Shown piece by piece: positions 1 to 5,735 of a stretch of DNA of 29,897 nucleotides. Where the stretch lies: assembly GCA_034437895.1 (NCBI GenBank), contig DAOTTO010000331.1:1-29897 (forward strand), read 5' to 3'. This DNA comes from JANRLJ01 sp034437895. GTDB lineage: Bacteria; Chloroflexota; Anaerolineae; Aggregatilineales; Phototrophicaceae. A program made the translations under genes and the position numbers. The notes under the pieces are model-generated. The model saw only the letters and a list, made by a program, of their open reading frames with translations, was not told where the DNA came from and did not search any database. Every line of letters starts with the position of its first letter. Positions within the stretch are counted from its first letter, which is position 1.

Positions 1-103
1 AAAAAGGCTGATTCTAACCAGAGTCAAACTGAATTTCTTGCAAACTTATATTAAGATACCTATAGCATCAATTTATGCGTTATTAGACGGGGTATTACTT
101 ATA

Positions 104-568
104 GTGACTAATATCAGCAACGGATTTATAGAAAAATGGATCAGTAAACTAAATGATGCGGATCGTGAAATGAGCCGCATCGCCGCAGAAAAACTTGGCA
201 GCACCAAAGACCCAGCGGTCATCCCTGTCCTTGTACAAGCTGTCAAGAATCGTCCGGATGAAATTCGCGTTGCGGCAGTCCGTGCCTTGGGCAATATTCG
301 CCATCGCTCGGCAATCCCCGCGCTTTTACCGCTTCTGCGCGATTCTAATTCGATGGTAGCAACGGCAGCAGCGGACGCGCTCGGCGAAATTGGTCACATG
401 TCGGCTGTTTCTGGCCTGATTGATGTGTGCCGTACCTATAAGATGAACCCGAATCGGCACGATCAACTGCATGGCATGAATCGTGGGCTTTACTTGGCGG
501 CCTTGAATGCTTTGCGTCAGATTGATACGATTCAAGCCCGTGCCGCGATTGAAAAATTCGGGCGTTAG
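104..568 (+). CDS. HEAT-repeat protein (PBS-lyase-like repeats)
   Basis: The protein is a short all-helical solenoid of about 154 residues. Helical repeat pairs are visible around residues 10-35 (motif ADREMSRIAAEKLG), 40-65 (IRVAAVRALGNI) and 72-97 (MVATAAADALGEIG), each with the alternating Ala/Leu pattern and closing Gly typical of HEAT/PBS-lyase repeats. Such proteins act as protein-binding scaffolds or phycobilin-lyase relatives; nothing here points to a specific partner. A GTG start at 104 is chosen because a G-rich stretch (GGGG, 90-93) lies about 10 nt upstream and the repeats begin directly after it. A TTG at 38 is possible but would add an odd hydrophobic leader. The frame stays open to the left window edge, so a longer gene cannot be excluded. 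It converges on the P450 gene. Confidence 0.7.
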   Translation: MTNISNGFIEKWISKLNDADREMSRIAAEKLGSTKDPAVIPVLVQAVKNRPDEIRVAAVRALGNIRHRSAIPALLPLLRDSNSMVATAAADALGEIGHMSAVSGLIDVCRTYKMNPNRHDQLHGMNRGLYLAALNALRQIDTIQARAAIEKFGR

Positions 569-698
569 CACCTTGTCTTAAAAGCAGACTCCGCTTTTGG
601 AAAACCACACGAAAATAGAGCTATAGGGCCACGCTTGTCGTGTCCCTGTAATGCCCATTATCACGCTTTACCTCGAATCAATCATTCAAAATGAATAC
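569..698. terminator. Convergent intergenic region with two weak hairpins
   Basis: This gap separates the ends of two converging genes. AAAAGC at 580-585 pairs with GCTTTT at 593-598 around a 7-nt loop, giving a stem that reads as A/T-flanked on both strands. A second stem, GGGCCACG at 626-633 with CGTGTCCC at 639-646, has one mismatch. A bidirectional terminator is plausible, but the first stem is only 6 bp and neither has a strong U-tract. Confidence 0.3.
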
Positions 699-1925
699 CT
701 ACTGACCAATTGTTACAGGGAGCGCCTTCATTCCATGCAGCAGCAGTTGATCGTTCCATTCCAAGGAATCGACGGGGCAAGCAAGTTCGATGTGCGCGAC
801 GCTTCCCAGCAGCGTGTTAATCGCAATCGCGCCTTCCATCCGTGCCAGCGGCGCACCGAGACAGAAATGAATCCCGCTGCCGAAAGCGATGTGGCGGTTC
901 GGGTCGCGGGTGATGTCGAAGGTGTTAGGATTTTCAAAAACGGCAGGGTCGCGGTTCGCGCCGAGCAGCGAAGGCATCACAAGATCGCCTTTGGGGATGG
1001 TCACACCGTTGATTACAACATCTTCAAACGCCCAGCGCGTCGTTGGCGTTTCCACCGGCCCGTTGTAGCGCAGCATTTCTTCCACCGCGCTCCCAATCAA
1101 CTGGGGATTAGCGCGTAATTTTTGCATCTGGTCAGGATTTTGCATGAGCGCCAGCGTGCCGTTGCCGATGAGGTTGACTGTCGTTTCGTGTCCGGCGACG
1201 AGCAGCAGGAAAATCATACTGAGCAGTTCCTGACGATCTAGTTTATCGCCTGCTTCTTCGGCATTAACAAGCGCACTTAACACATCGTCGCGGGGCGTTT
1301 CCCTGCGCTCATCAATCATGTTGTGCATATACATCATGAATTCCATCACCGCCGTCATCGAGTCGGCTTCGCTCATCCCAAAAAGCAGCGCCCGCGTCCA
1401 ATCGCGAAATTTATTGCGATCCGCCGCCGGAACGCCGAGCATCTCCGCGATGACGGTGATCGGCAGCGGGAAGCCGAAATCCGCCAGCAAATCAATCTCA
1501 GTTTTGCCCTTCATTTCATTGATAAGGTCATTGGCAATTTCTTGAATACGTGGGCGCAAATTGTCGATCATACGCGGCGTGAAGGCTTTATGCACCAAAA
1601 AGCGCAGGCGGGTGTGGTCAGGCGGGTCGAGATTGAGCATGTGGCGGTTGATGGCATCGAAGACATTGCCATCTGTGCCGTTGCCGCCGGGCTGCATGGA
1701 AACTTGCTCCGGCGCGAGGTGCTTCCAGAATTCCTTGCCGAAGCGTTGATCTTTGAGGACGGCAACACAATCCTCATAGCGGGTAAAAAACCAGAAGCTG
1801 CGTCCGGTCTGTGGGCCGATCTCGTGAAAAATCGGCGCTTCGTTCCGCATCTGCTCGTACATCGCTTGCGGATTGGCGCGGGTTTCTTTGTCCCAAATGG
1901 GATACTGCATCGTGTATTTCGACAT
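699..1925 (-). CDS. Cytochrome P450 (bacterial class I type)
   Basis: This is a heme monooxygenase that would insert oxygen into an unknown substrate using electrons from a ferredoxin or ferredoxin reductase. All core P450 motifs are present in a 408-residue chain, the usual size for soluble bacterial enzymes. The I-helix oxygen-activation motif AGHETT is at 244-249, the K-helix ExxR is E283-R286, and the heme loop FGSGIHFCLG is at 348-357 with Cys355 as the axial ligand. There is no signal peptide or membrane anchor. The ATG at 1925 follows a GAGGG site about 9 nt upstream. The gene stands alone, with 188 nt to the upstream gene. No redox partner lies next to it; a 2Fe-2S ferredoxin is encoded about 18 kb away (19625-19984) but no link is shown. 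The exact CYP family cannot be set by eye. Confidence 0.95.
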   Translation of the reverse strand: MSKYTMQYPIWDKETRANPQAMYEQMRNEAPIFHEIGPQTGRSFWFFTRYEDCVAVLKDQRFGKEFWKHLAPEQVSMQPGGNGTDGNVFDAINRHMLNLDPPDHTRLRFLVHKAFTPRMIDNLRPRIQEIANDLINEMKGKTEIDLLADFGFPLPITVIAEMLGVPAADRNKFRDWTRALLFGMSEADSMTAVMEFMMYMHNMIDERRETPRDDVLSALVNAEEAGDKLDRQELLSMIFLLLVAGHETTVNLIGNGTLALMQNPDQMQKLRANPQLIGSAVEEMLRYNGPVETPTTRWAFEDVVINGVTIPKGDLVMPSLLGANRDPAVFENPNTFDITRDPNRHIAFGSGIHFCLGAPLARMEGAIAINTLLGSVAHIELACPVDSLEWNDQLLLHGMKALPVTIGQ

Positions 1926-2019
1926 TCTTTAGCCCTCTGCTTTCAGAAATTTATACAAAATTATAGAAAGTGCGTGAAAAAATATAAACCATCAAGCCAC
2001 CAAGAATTTGCACTTCGAT

Positions 2020-2046
2020 CTCTGTGACCTCCGTGCCTCTGTGGTT
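2020..2046 (+). repeat. Periodic CTYTGTG-type intergenic repeat, copy 1
   Basis: In the gap between the P450 and the zinc-ribbon gene lies a 27-nt stretch with a roughly 9-nt period (CTCTGTGAC, CTCCGTGCC, TCTGTGGTT). It matches the reverse complement of 14169-14195 at 20 of 27 positions, and all seven differences are C/T transitions. The remaining 1926-2113 sequence is AT-rich with no gene seen. Confidence 0.5.
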
Positions 2047-2113
2047 CAATTGGTTATTTGGATGTATTCGTATTCATTGATTTATACGGGTTACGGGAGA
2101 AAATGGCGCAAAA

Positions 2114-2299
2114 CTAGTCCAATTTTCGGGCATCAAAATCGACGATATAGAGTTGATCTTCGACCTTGTAGCGGATTTCAATGGGATTGCAGCACACTTC
2201 GCAGTCTTCGACATACGTCTGCCGCCGCTCGGATAAATCTAGCAGCATGGAAATTTCCTGCCAGCAGTACGGACACTGGAAAAAATATTCTTCTTCCAT
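2114..2299 (-). CDS. CPXCG-motif cysteine-rich (zinc-ribbon) protein
   Basis: The 61-residue protein has two cysteine pairs, CPYC at 9-12 and CEVC at 33-36 (plus Cys37), spaced as in a small zinc ribbon. This matches the family named for its CPXCG motif, although the fourth position here is Cys directly after Tyr. The function of that family is not established. The ATG at 2299 is preferred over an upstream ATG at 2347 because an AAGGACAG Shine-Dalgarno site lies 8 nt upstream and the longer version would overlap the phosphatase gene. It is the last gene of the leftward cluster, 22 nt after the phosphatase. Confidence 0.8.
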   Translation of the reverse strand: MEEEYFFQCPYCWQEISMLLDLSERRQTYVEDCEVCCNPIEIRYKVEDQLYIVDFDARKLD

Positions 2300-2321
2300 T
2301 ACAGACTGTCCTTGCGAACTT

Positions 2322-2759
2322 TCATAAGGCCATCCATATAGCCCCACAGATCGAGGTCAAGGTGGTGATACTGTGCCAATGAAAGCCCCAATGCGGATGA
2401 GGCATGGCAGCGGGGTGGATCGCTACAATGTCACGATAGGCATCAAATAGAGAAAGTTTTTCTTCCGCCATCAGTGCCGCCATCGAAAATAGGACGGAAC
2501 GGCTGATCCCCGCGCCGCAAGCGACCATCACATGACGGTCTTGCGATTTTTGCTCACGAATAAAGGTGATCCCCTCCTCAAGCAAGGGAATAGGCAGCGG
2601 TTCGCCATCTTCTACCGCCAAATAAAGCGACTCGATACCGGGTTGGGGGACGGCTTCCGCAAGCTGCAACATGGCGGAAATACCACGGCCATGCAGCAGA
2701 TTGAGGTTTCGGGTTTCGGCATATTTGCCAATCGTCAGCCAAGGTCGGATAGTGTACAT
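2322..2759 (-). CDS. Dual-specificity/tyrosine-type protein phosphatase
   Basis: The 145-residue protein carries the cysteine phosphatase signature C-x5-R as CGAGISR, with nucleophile Cys81 and phosphate-binding Arg87, followed by Ser88, as in dual-specificity phosphatases. The motif sits after a beta-strand (HVMVA) as expected. A candidate general acid is Asp51 in the loop before it. The family hydrolyses phosphotyrosine, phosphoserine or small phosphorylated substrates; which applies here is unknown. The C-terminal part is rich in His and Trp (HPHWGFHWH, 121-129), which is less usual. The gene starts 9 nt after the small membrane protein gene and ends 22 nt before the zinc-ribbon gene, so all are probably co-transcribed. 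Confidence 0.85.
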   Translation of the reverse strand: MYTIRPWLTIGKYAETRNLNLLHGRGISAMLQLAEAVPQPGIESLYLAVEDGEPLPIPLLEEGITFIREQKSQDRHVMVACGAGISRSVLFSMAALMAEEKLSLFDAYRDIVAIHPAAMPHPHWGFHWHSITTLTSICGAIWMAL

Positions 2760-2768
2760 AGTAGATCG

Positions 2769-2939
2769 CTAACTCTCAAATTCGATGTCACTGTTCACGA
2801 CGATGTTGCCCAATATCCAAGGCTGCTTGACAGTGTTACCGGACAAGAAGGAAGATTCTCGCCTGCCGATGAGCCATCCGAGCAGCACACCCACTAGAAA
2901 AACGAAGATCAGTAGCTGCGCTTGAGTATCTTTTTCCAA
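2769..2939 (-). CDS. Small single-pass membrane protein (56 aa, TTG start)
   Basis: This short gene was read directly from the minus strand. It starts with TTG at 2939, 8 nt after the stop of the pyrophosphatase-like gene, with an AGG about 7 nt upstream, and ends with TAG at 2769, 9 nt before the phosphatase start. The peptide begins MEKDTQAQ, then a single transmembrane helix (about residues 9-27, LLIFVFLVGVLLGWLIG), then RRES and a hydrophilic tail ending DIEFES. The positive charges after the helix predict an N-out/C-in or inner-face tail orientation. It fills exactly the gap between two closely packed genes, which argues that it is real. No family was recognised; a membrane anchor or adaptor for the neighbouring enzymes is only a guess. 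Confidence 0.65.
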   Translation of the reverse strand: MEKDTQAQLLIFVFLVGVLLGWLIGRRESSFLSGNTVKQPWILGNIVVNSDIEFES

Positions 2940-2947
2940 TGTATCGC

Positions 2948-3301
2948 CTAGCTTTCTCGCTTGATGAGGATGCCGCGTTGATCGCCTTGATTGAGGAACG
3001 CAAGGATGATCTGCATTTCATCCTCGGTGCAGCCGTAAAGGATTTTGACCTCCGCGTCTTTTTTCAATAAATCGATGGAAGAGACAATACCCGTGACTTG
3101 TTTATCGTCTAACGTACCCAGCCAAATATCAATCCCGCCCCCATCGGCGGCAACCGTTCCCGCCAGATAGCCGTAATCCAGCGGATAGATGGTGTCAGCA
3201 TAGACTGGATGGGCGCTATCACGCGGACGGTCAATGACGATTTCGCTCTGTGCGATAAGTGTTTCGAGATAGTTCCAAAACTCGTTATGGCTGTTGTGCA
3301 T
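2948..3301 (-). CDS. Short inorganic pyrophosphatase-like protein
   Basis: The 117-residue protein resembles family I soluble pyrophosphatases in its core: IDRP near the start, YPLDYGYL at 39-46 (compare the family's YPxNYGYI), then the metal-binding loop. That loop reads DGGGID (53-58), so two of the three aspartates of the classic D-x-D-x-x-D signature remain (Asp53, Asp58) while the middle one, the catalytic base in E. coli, is Gly55. It is also much shorter than the usual ~175 residues. It may therefore be a divergent phosphatase or a non-catalytic relative. The ATG at 3301 is chosen; a TTG at 3313 overlapping the hicA stop by 4 nt is an alternative. It sits between hicA and the small membrane gene. 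Confidence 0.7.
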   Translation of the reverse strand: MHNSHNEFWNYLETLIAQSEIVIDRPRDSAHPVYADTIYPLDYGYLAGTVAADGGGIDIWLGTLDDKQVTGIVSSIDLLKKDAEVKILYGCTEDEMQIILAFLNQGDQRGILIKRES

Positions 3302-3309
3302 TGTATTTT

Positions 3310-3540
3310 TCAATCCAGCAGTTCCAGAAATTCGTCTGTGGTTAAGCCAGCCTGCTCAATAATGCCCTTCAATGTGCCTCGATCAATCTCTTTGTGATTG
3401 GCGACAACAACCGTGCGGGCTGGTTCAGGTTCATCACGACGCAGGACAATATGACTCCCCCGCTGACGATCAACCTCAAAACCAATCTTCTCCAACGCTT
3501 TCACACATTCGCGCCCAGAAATTAATGGTAATCGGGGCAT
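3310..3540 (-). CDS. hicA: HicA-family mRNA interferase toxin
   Basis: The 76-residue protein fits the HicA toxin family: a small double-stranded-RNA-binding-like fold that cleaves mRNA and tmRNA when free of its antitoxin. The N-terminal pattern SGRECVKALEKIGF and the RQRGSHIVLRR block with the catalytic His30 are clear, followed by VVVANHKEIDRGTLKGII, a standard C-terminal half. Length is normal. It begins 6 nt after the hicB stop, so the antitoxin is made first (the hicB-hicA order). Its stop overlaps or nearly touches the next gene, so the pair sits inside a larger operon instead of standing alone. Confidence 0.9.
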   Translation of the reverse strand: MPRLPLISGRECVKALEKIGFEVDRQRGSHIVLRRDEPEPARTVVVANHKEIDRGTLKGIIEQAGLTTDEFLELLD

Positions 3541-3546
3541 CTTGGG

Positions 3547-3759
3547 TCAGACTTTCACGAGAAATGAGTCGATGTGATCTTCTGGGATAGGGTCGCCGTG
3601 CGCTTCCAACGATTCGATATAAAGTTCTATTGCTTCTCGGATATTCGCAATGGCTTCATCTTTGGTCTCACCCTGCGTGATGCAGCCGGGCAAGCTGGGA
3701 CATTCGATTATCCAATAGCCATCTTCACCGGGGTACATAATAACACGCCGCTCATTCAT
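3547..3759 (-). CDS. hicB: HicB-family antitoxin (short form)
   Basis: The 70-residue protein has the partial RNase-H-like fold of HicB antitoxins: VIMYPGEDGYWIIECPSLPGC, then TKDEAIANIREAIELYIE, both hallmark segments. It would bind and neutralise the adjacent HicA. It lacks the C-terminal ribbon-helix-helix or HTH DNA-binding domain found in longer HicB proteins, so self-repression would need another factor, possibly the RHH protein at 5377-5583 at the head of the cluster (inference). The ATG at 3759 fits the usual family N-terminus; an ATG at 3774, with an AGG 7 nt upstream, would add five residues. It follows the ABC ATPase stop closely. Confidence 0.88.
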   Translation of the reverse strand: MNERRVIMYPGEDGYWIIECPSLPGCITQGETKDEAIANIREAIELYIESLEAHGDPIPEDHIDSFLVKV

Positions 3760-3782
3760 CACCCTATCCCCCATTTGTTAAC

Positions 3783-4742
3783 CTAGCTGACGATTCCTTT
3801 TGTGACGCGCATGAACATCGATTCCAGATCGCGAGTTTCTTCGGTAAAGCCGAGGATAGAGACACCTGCACCGTTAATCCGCTGATTTAAAGCGGCGATG
3901 CCATCATCATCGCCGCTAAAGTCGATCTGTACACGGTAGCGCCCACTCTTGGGTTCGAGGACGGCGACATTCAAAATACCATCCATCCCCGCCACACCCG
4001 ACTTAACGAGTTCAGCAGCTTCAGCATCGCGCACGGTGACGAAGATTTCTCGATGGGGGGAAAGCACAGCCCGCATTTCGTCCATGCTGCCCTGCATGAC
4101 CATCTTTCCGGCCTCGACAATGCCGATGTGGGTGCAGATATTTTCGACATCCGCCAGAATATGTGTCGAGAAGAAAATCGTCTTACCCATTTTTGCCAGC
4201 TCAACCATCAATTCGCGGATTTCGATACGGGCGCGAGGGTCTAAGCCGGAGGCGGGTTCGTCCAAAATCAGGATTTGTGGGTCATGGGCGAGGGTTCGTG
4301 CTAAGGATAGGCGCTGCTTCATACCTCGGCTGAGTTTATCCACCATATCGTCACGACGATGGGTGAGATCAACCAATTCCAGCAAGTCATCAATCAGTTT
4401 TTTGCGATCAACTTCGGGGATGTCGTAACAGGCGGCGAAGAAATCCAGATATTCCCACACCCGCAGGTCATCATACACGCCGAATTCATCCGGCATATAA
4501 CCGATAGCGCGGCGGACAGCGCGGCGATCCCCTGTTACGGAATGTCCCGCAATGGTCGCCATACCCGAAGTGGGGCGGGTGAGCGTGGTCAACATCCGCA
4601 TCGTAGTCGTTTTGCCAGCGCCGTTGGGGCCAACGAAGCCGTAAATCGAACCAGCGGGGACTTCCAGCGAAAGCCCATTCACGGCGGTGAACTTGCCGAA
4701 GGTCTTTAATAGGTCTTTTGTCTCGATAATCATATCAGCCAT
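3783..4742 (-). CDS. ABC transporter ATP-binding protein (ABC-2 exporter type)
   Basis: The 319-residue protein is the ATPase of an ABC-2 type exporter. Walker A GPNGAGKTT is at 38-46, the signature LSRGMKQR at 137-144, Walker B ILILDEP at 157-163 and the H-loop His at 194. The Q-loop region reads GYMPDEFGVYDDL, with Asp in place of Gln, a variant seen in this subfamily. A C-terminal extension of about 100 residues (from about 215) resembles the DUF4162 accessory region. No permease gene lies next to it; downstream is hicB, upstream two small hypothetical genes. The 849-residue membrane protein at 5736-8285 belongs to a type often encoded with such ATPases and is a possible partner. It starts 6 nt after the upstream gene. 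Confidence 0.93.
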   Translation of the reverse strand: MADMIIETKDLLKTFGKFTAVNGLSLEVPAGSIYGFVGPNGAGKTTTMRMLTTLTRPTSGMATIAGHSVTGDRRAVRRAIGYMPDEFGVYDDLRVWEYLDFFAACYDIPEVDRKKLIDDLLELVDLTHRRDDMVDKLSRGMKQRLSLARTLAHDPQILILDEPASGLDPRARIEIRELMVELAKMGKTIFFSTHILADVENICTHIGIVEAGKMVMQGSMDEMRAVLSPHREIFVTVRDAEAAELVKSGVAGMDGILNVAVLEPKSGRYRVQIDFSGDDDGIAALNQRINGAGVSILGFTEETRDLESMFMRVTKGIVS

Positions 4743-4748
4743 TGGAGG

Positions 4749-5030
4749 TTAGTCCTTCTTATCATCTTTTTGATTGTCGCTGCGTTTAAAGTGGTAATCG
4801 TCGTCAAAATAATCATAATCGTCGTCAGGGCGGCCTACCATATCACCGGGGAACTCGGAATGCCTCAGCGCCCCGACGAGTGCGTTTTCGACTTCACGCT
4901 CATAAATATCAATACCTGCTTCTAATTTATCAATGTAACGCTGCCAATACGCTCTCGCATATTCGTTTTTAGCTCTGTTTCTCGAATTAATCAGGTCTTC
5001 CATTAGACTATCTAATTGGGGGTTACTCAT
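4749..5030 (-). CDS. Small hypothetical protein with acidic Asp-rich tail
   Basis: No family was recognised for this 93-residue protein. The first 55 residues are predicted helical (ARAYWQRYIDKLEAGIDIYEREVENAL), and the tail from about 65 is very acidic and aromatic (DDDYDYFDDDYHF), ending in a Lys/Asp cluster. There is no signal peptide or membrane segment. Its ATG overlaps the stop of the upstream membrane-anchored gene by 4 nt (ATGA), and its stop lies 6 nt before the ABC ATPase start. Translational coupling to both is therefore likely. It may serve the ABC ATPase, but only position supports that. Confidence 0.75.
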   Translation of the reverse strand: MSNPQLDSLMEDLINSRNRAKNEYARAYWQRYIDKLEAGIDIYEREVENALVGALRHSEFPGDMVGRPDDDYDYFDDDYHFKRSDNQKDDKKD

Positions 5031-5302
5031 GATTCTTGCGTCCTTTCTAAGGCTTCATCTATAGCCAAGTCAATTTCACGTTGTGTCTGGCGTTTTTTGA
5101 GATTACGACCATCCTCAGTCTCTAACCACTCTACATGCTCTCGCATCGATTCTTGTTCCTTTGGATCAGCCATAATTGCTTCCCAATCTTCCAGCATTGG
5201 ATCATCGGCTAGGAGTTCAGCCTTTGTCTTGCGGTCTTTGGCATAAACCCAGAGCACTGCAATCACAAACAGGAGAAAGGTAATCATTGGATAACGTTTC
5301 AT
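5027..5302 (-). CDS. Membrane-anchored small hypothetical protein
   Basis: The 91-residue protein has one N-terminal transmembrane helix (about residues 5-21, PMITFLLFVIAVLWVYA) followed by a basic DRKTK stop-transfer, so the long charged helical remainder is predicted to be cytoplasmic. The cytoplasmic part is acidic and coiled-coil-like (EWEAIM.., REHVEWLETEDG.., REIDLAIDEALERTQ). No family was recognised. A good Shine-Dalgarno site, AAGGAA, lies about 6 nt upstream of the ATG at 5302. The last codons overlap the next gene by 4 nt. The 74-nt gap to the RHH gene upstream contains a 14-bp palindrome. Confidence 0.75.
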   Translation of the reverse strand: MKRYPMITFLLFVIAVLWVYAKDRKTKAELLADDPMLEDWEAIMADPKEQESMREHVEWLETEDGRNLKKRQTQREIDLAIDEALERTQES

Positions 5303-5337
5303 CTAATTTCCTTATTACTTAAAAAGATGCGGGATAT

Positions 5338-5351
5338 TGAGCTTAAGCTCA
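5338..5351. promoter_or_regulatory. Perfect 14-bp palindrome TGAGCTTAAGCTCA
   Basis: This palindrome lies between the RHH gene stop (5377) and the start of the next gene (5302). It has no U-tract on either side, so an operator is more likely than a terminator. The binding factor is unknown, and the sequence is unlike the operator candidate upstream of the RHH gene. Confidence 0.35.
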
Positions 5352-5376
5352 TCATTTTGATCGTTTATTGTGTATT

Positions 5377-5583
5377 TCAGTCTTTGCTATTTCCTTGAAC
5401 CAATAAGGCCTTGAGTGACTCTAGCCTCTCTCGATATGCAATTTCGGCTGAAGAACGTACAACATCCTCAAGTGTAGCTTCTCGTCCCAAAGTCAATTCG
5501 AGCATTCTCTTGATGTCATTTAGAAATCCTGCTGTTTCTTTTGTGACACGAATCGTCGTCATCGTATCCTGTTTTTTGACCAT
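5377..5583 (-). CDS. Ribbon-helix-helix (CopG/Arc-like) DNA-binding protein
   Basis: The 68-residue protein has a short beta-strand with alternating residues (MTTIRVTKET) followed by two helices (AGFLNDIKRMLELTLGR and TLEDVVRSSAEIAYRERLESLKAL). This is the layout of ribbon-helix-helix repressors and antitoxins, which bind DNA as dimers through the strand. The match is by pattern, not strong identity. The ATG at 5583 follows AGGGAA by about 6 nt. Directly upstream lies a strong promoter candidate whose spacer is a palindrome (5600-5628), which suggests self-repression. No toxin-like gene follows directly; the cluster's only toxin is hicA, five genes on. Confidence 0.65.
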   Translation of the reverse strand: MVKKQDTMTTIRVTKETAGFLNDIKRMLELTLGREATLEDVVRSSAEIAYRERLESLKALLVQGNSKD

Positions 5584-5599
5584 CTATATTCCCTGTATA

Positions 5600-5628
5600 A
5601 GTATACGTCGTATATTTGATATACGCAA
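5600..5628 (-). promoter_or_regulatory. Promoter with palindromic operator ahead of the RHH gene
   Basis: On the minus strand TTGCGT (5623-5628) and TATACT (5600-5605) are separated by exactly 17 bp, a near-consensus sigma-70 pair. The spacer and part of the -35 box form a perfect inverted repeat, CGTATATTTGATATACG (5609-5625). On the plus strand, GTATA also recurs at 5595, 5601 and 5610. A repressor bound here would block RNA polymerase; the RHH protein made from this promoter is the natural candidate. Confidence 0.55.
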
Positions 5629-5735
5629 TAGATGCCAATATATGGAATTGTTGTATAAGTTTCTGATGTGAGTGTTTAATAGGGTACGTCATATCGTGAC
5701 CTATATTCTATATATTTCAGCATAGAGATTAACCG

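Noticed and set aside
1323..2027. Long plus-strand open frame opposite the P450 gene
   Set aside because: It is antisense to a gene with all P450 motifs and shows no protein-like pattern or ribosome-binding site.
2836..3021. 61-codon minus-strand frame in the region of the small membrane gene
   Set aside because: It is Ser/Arg-rich and overlaps the end of the pyrophosphatase-like gene; the other frame gives the clean membrane protein.
3302..3313. TTG start extending the pyrophosphatase-like protein
   Set aside because: It overlaps the hicA stop, but the ATG at 3301 is a stronger start codon with a comparable upstream G-rich site; kept only as an alternative.
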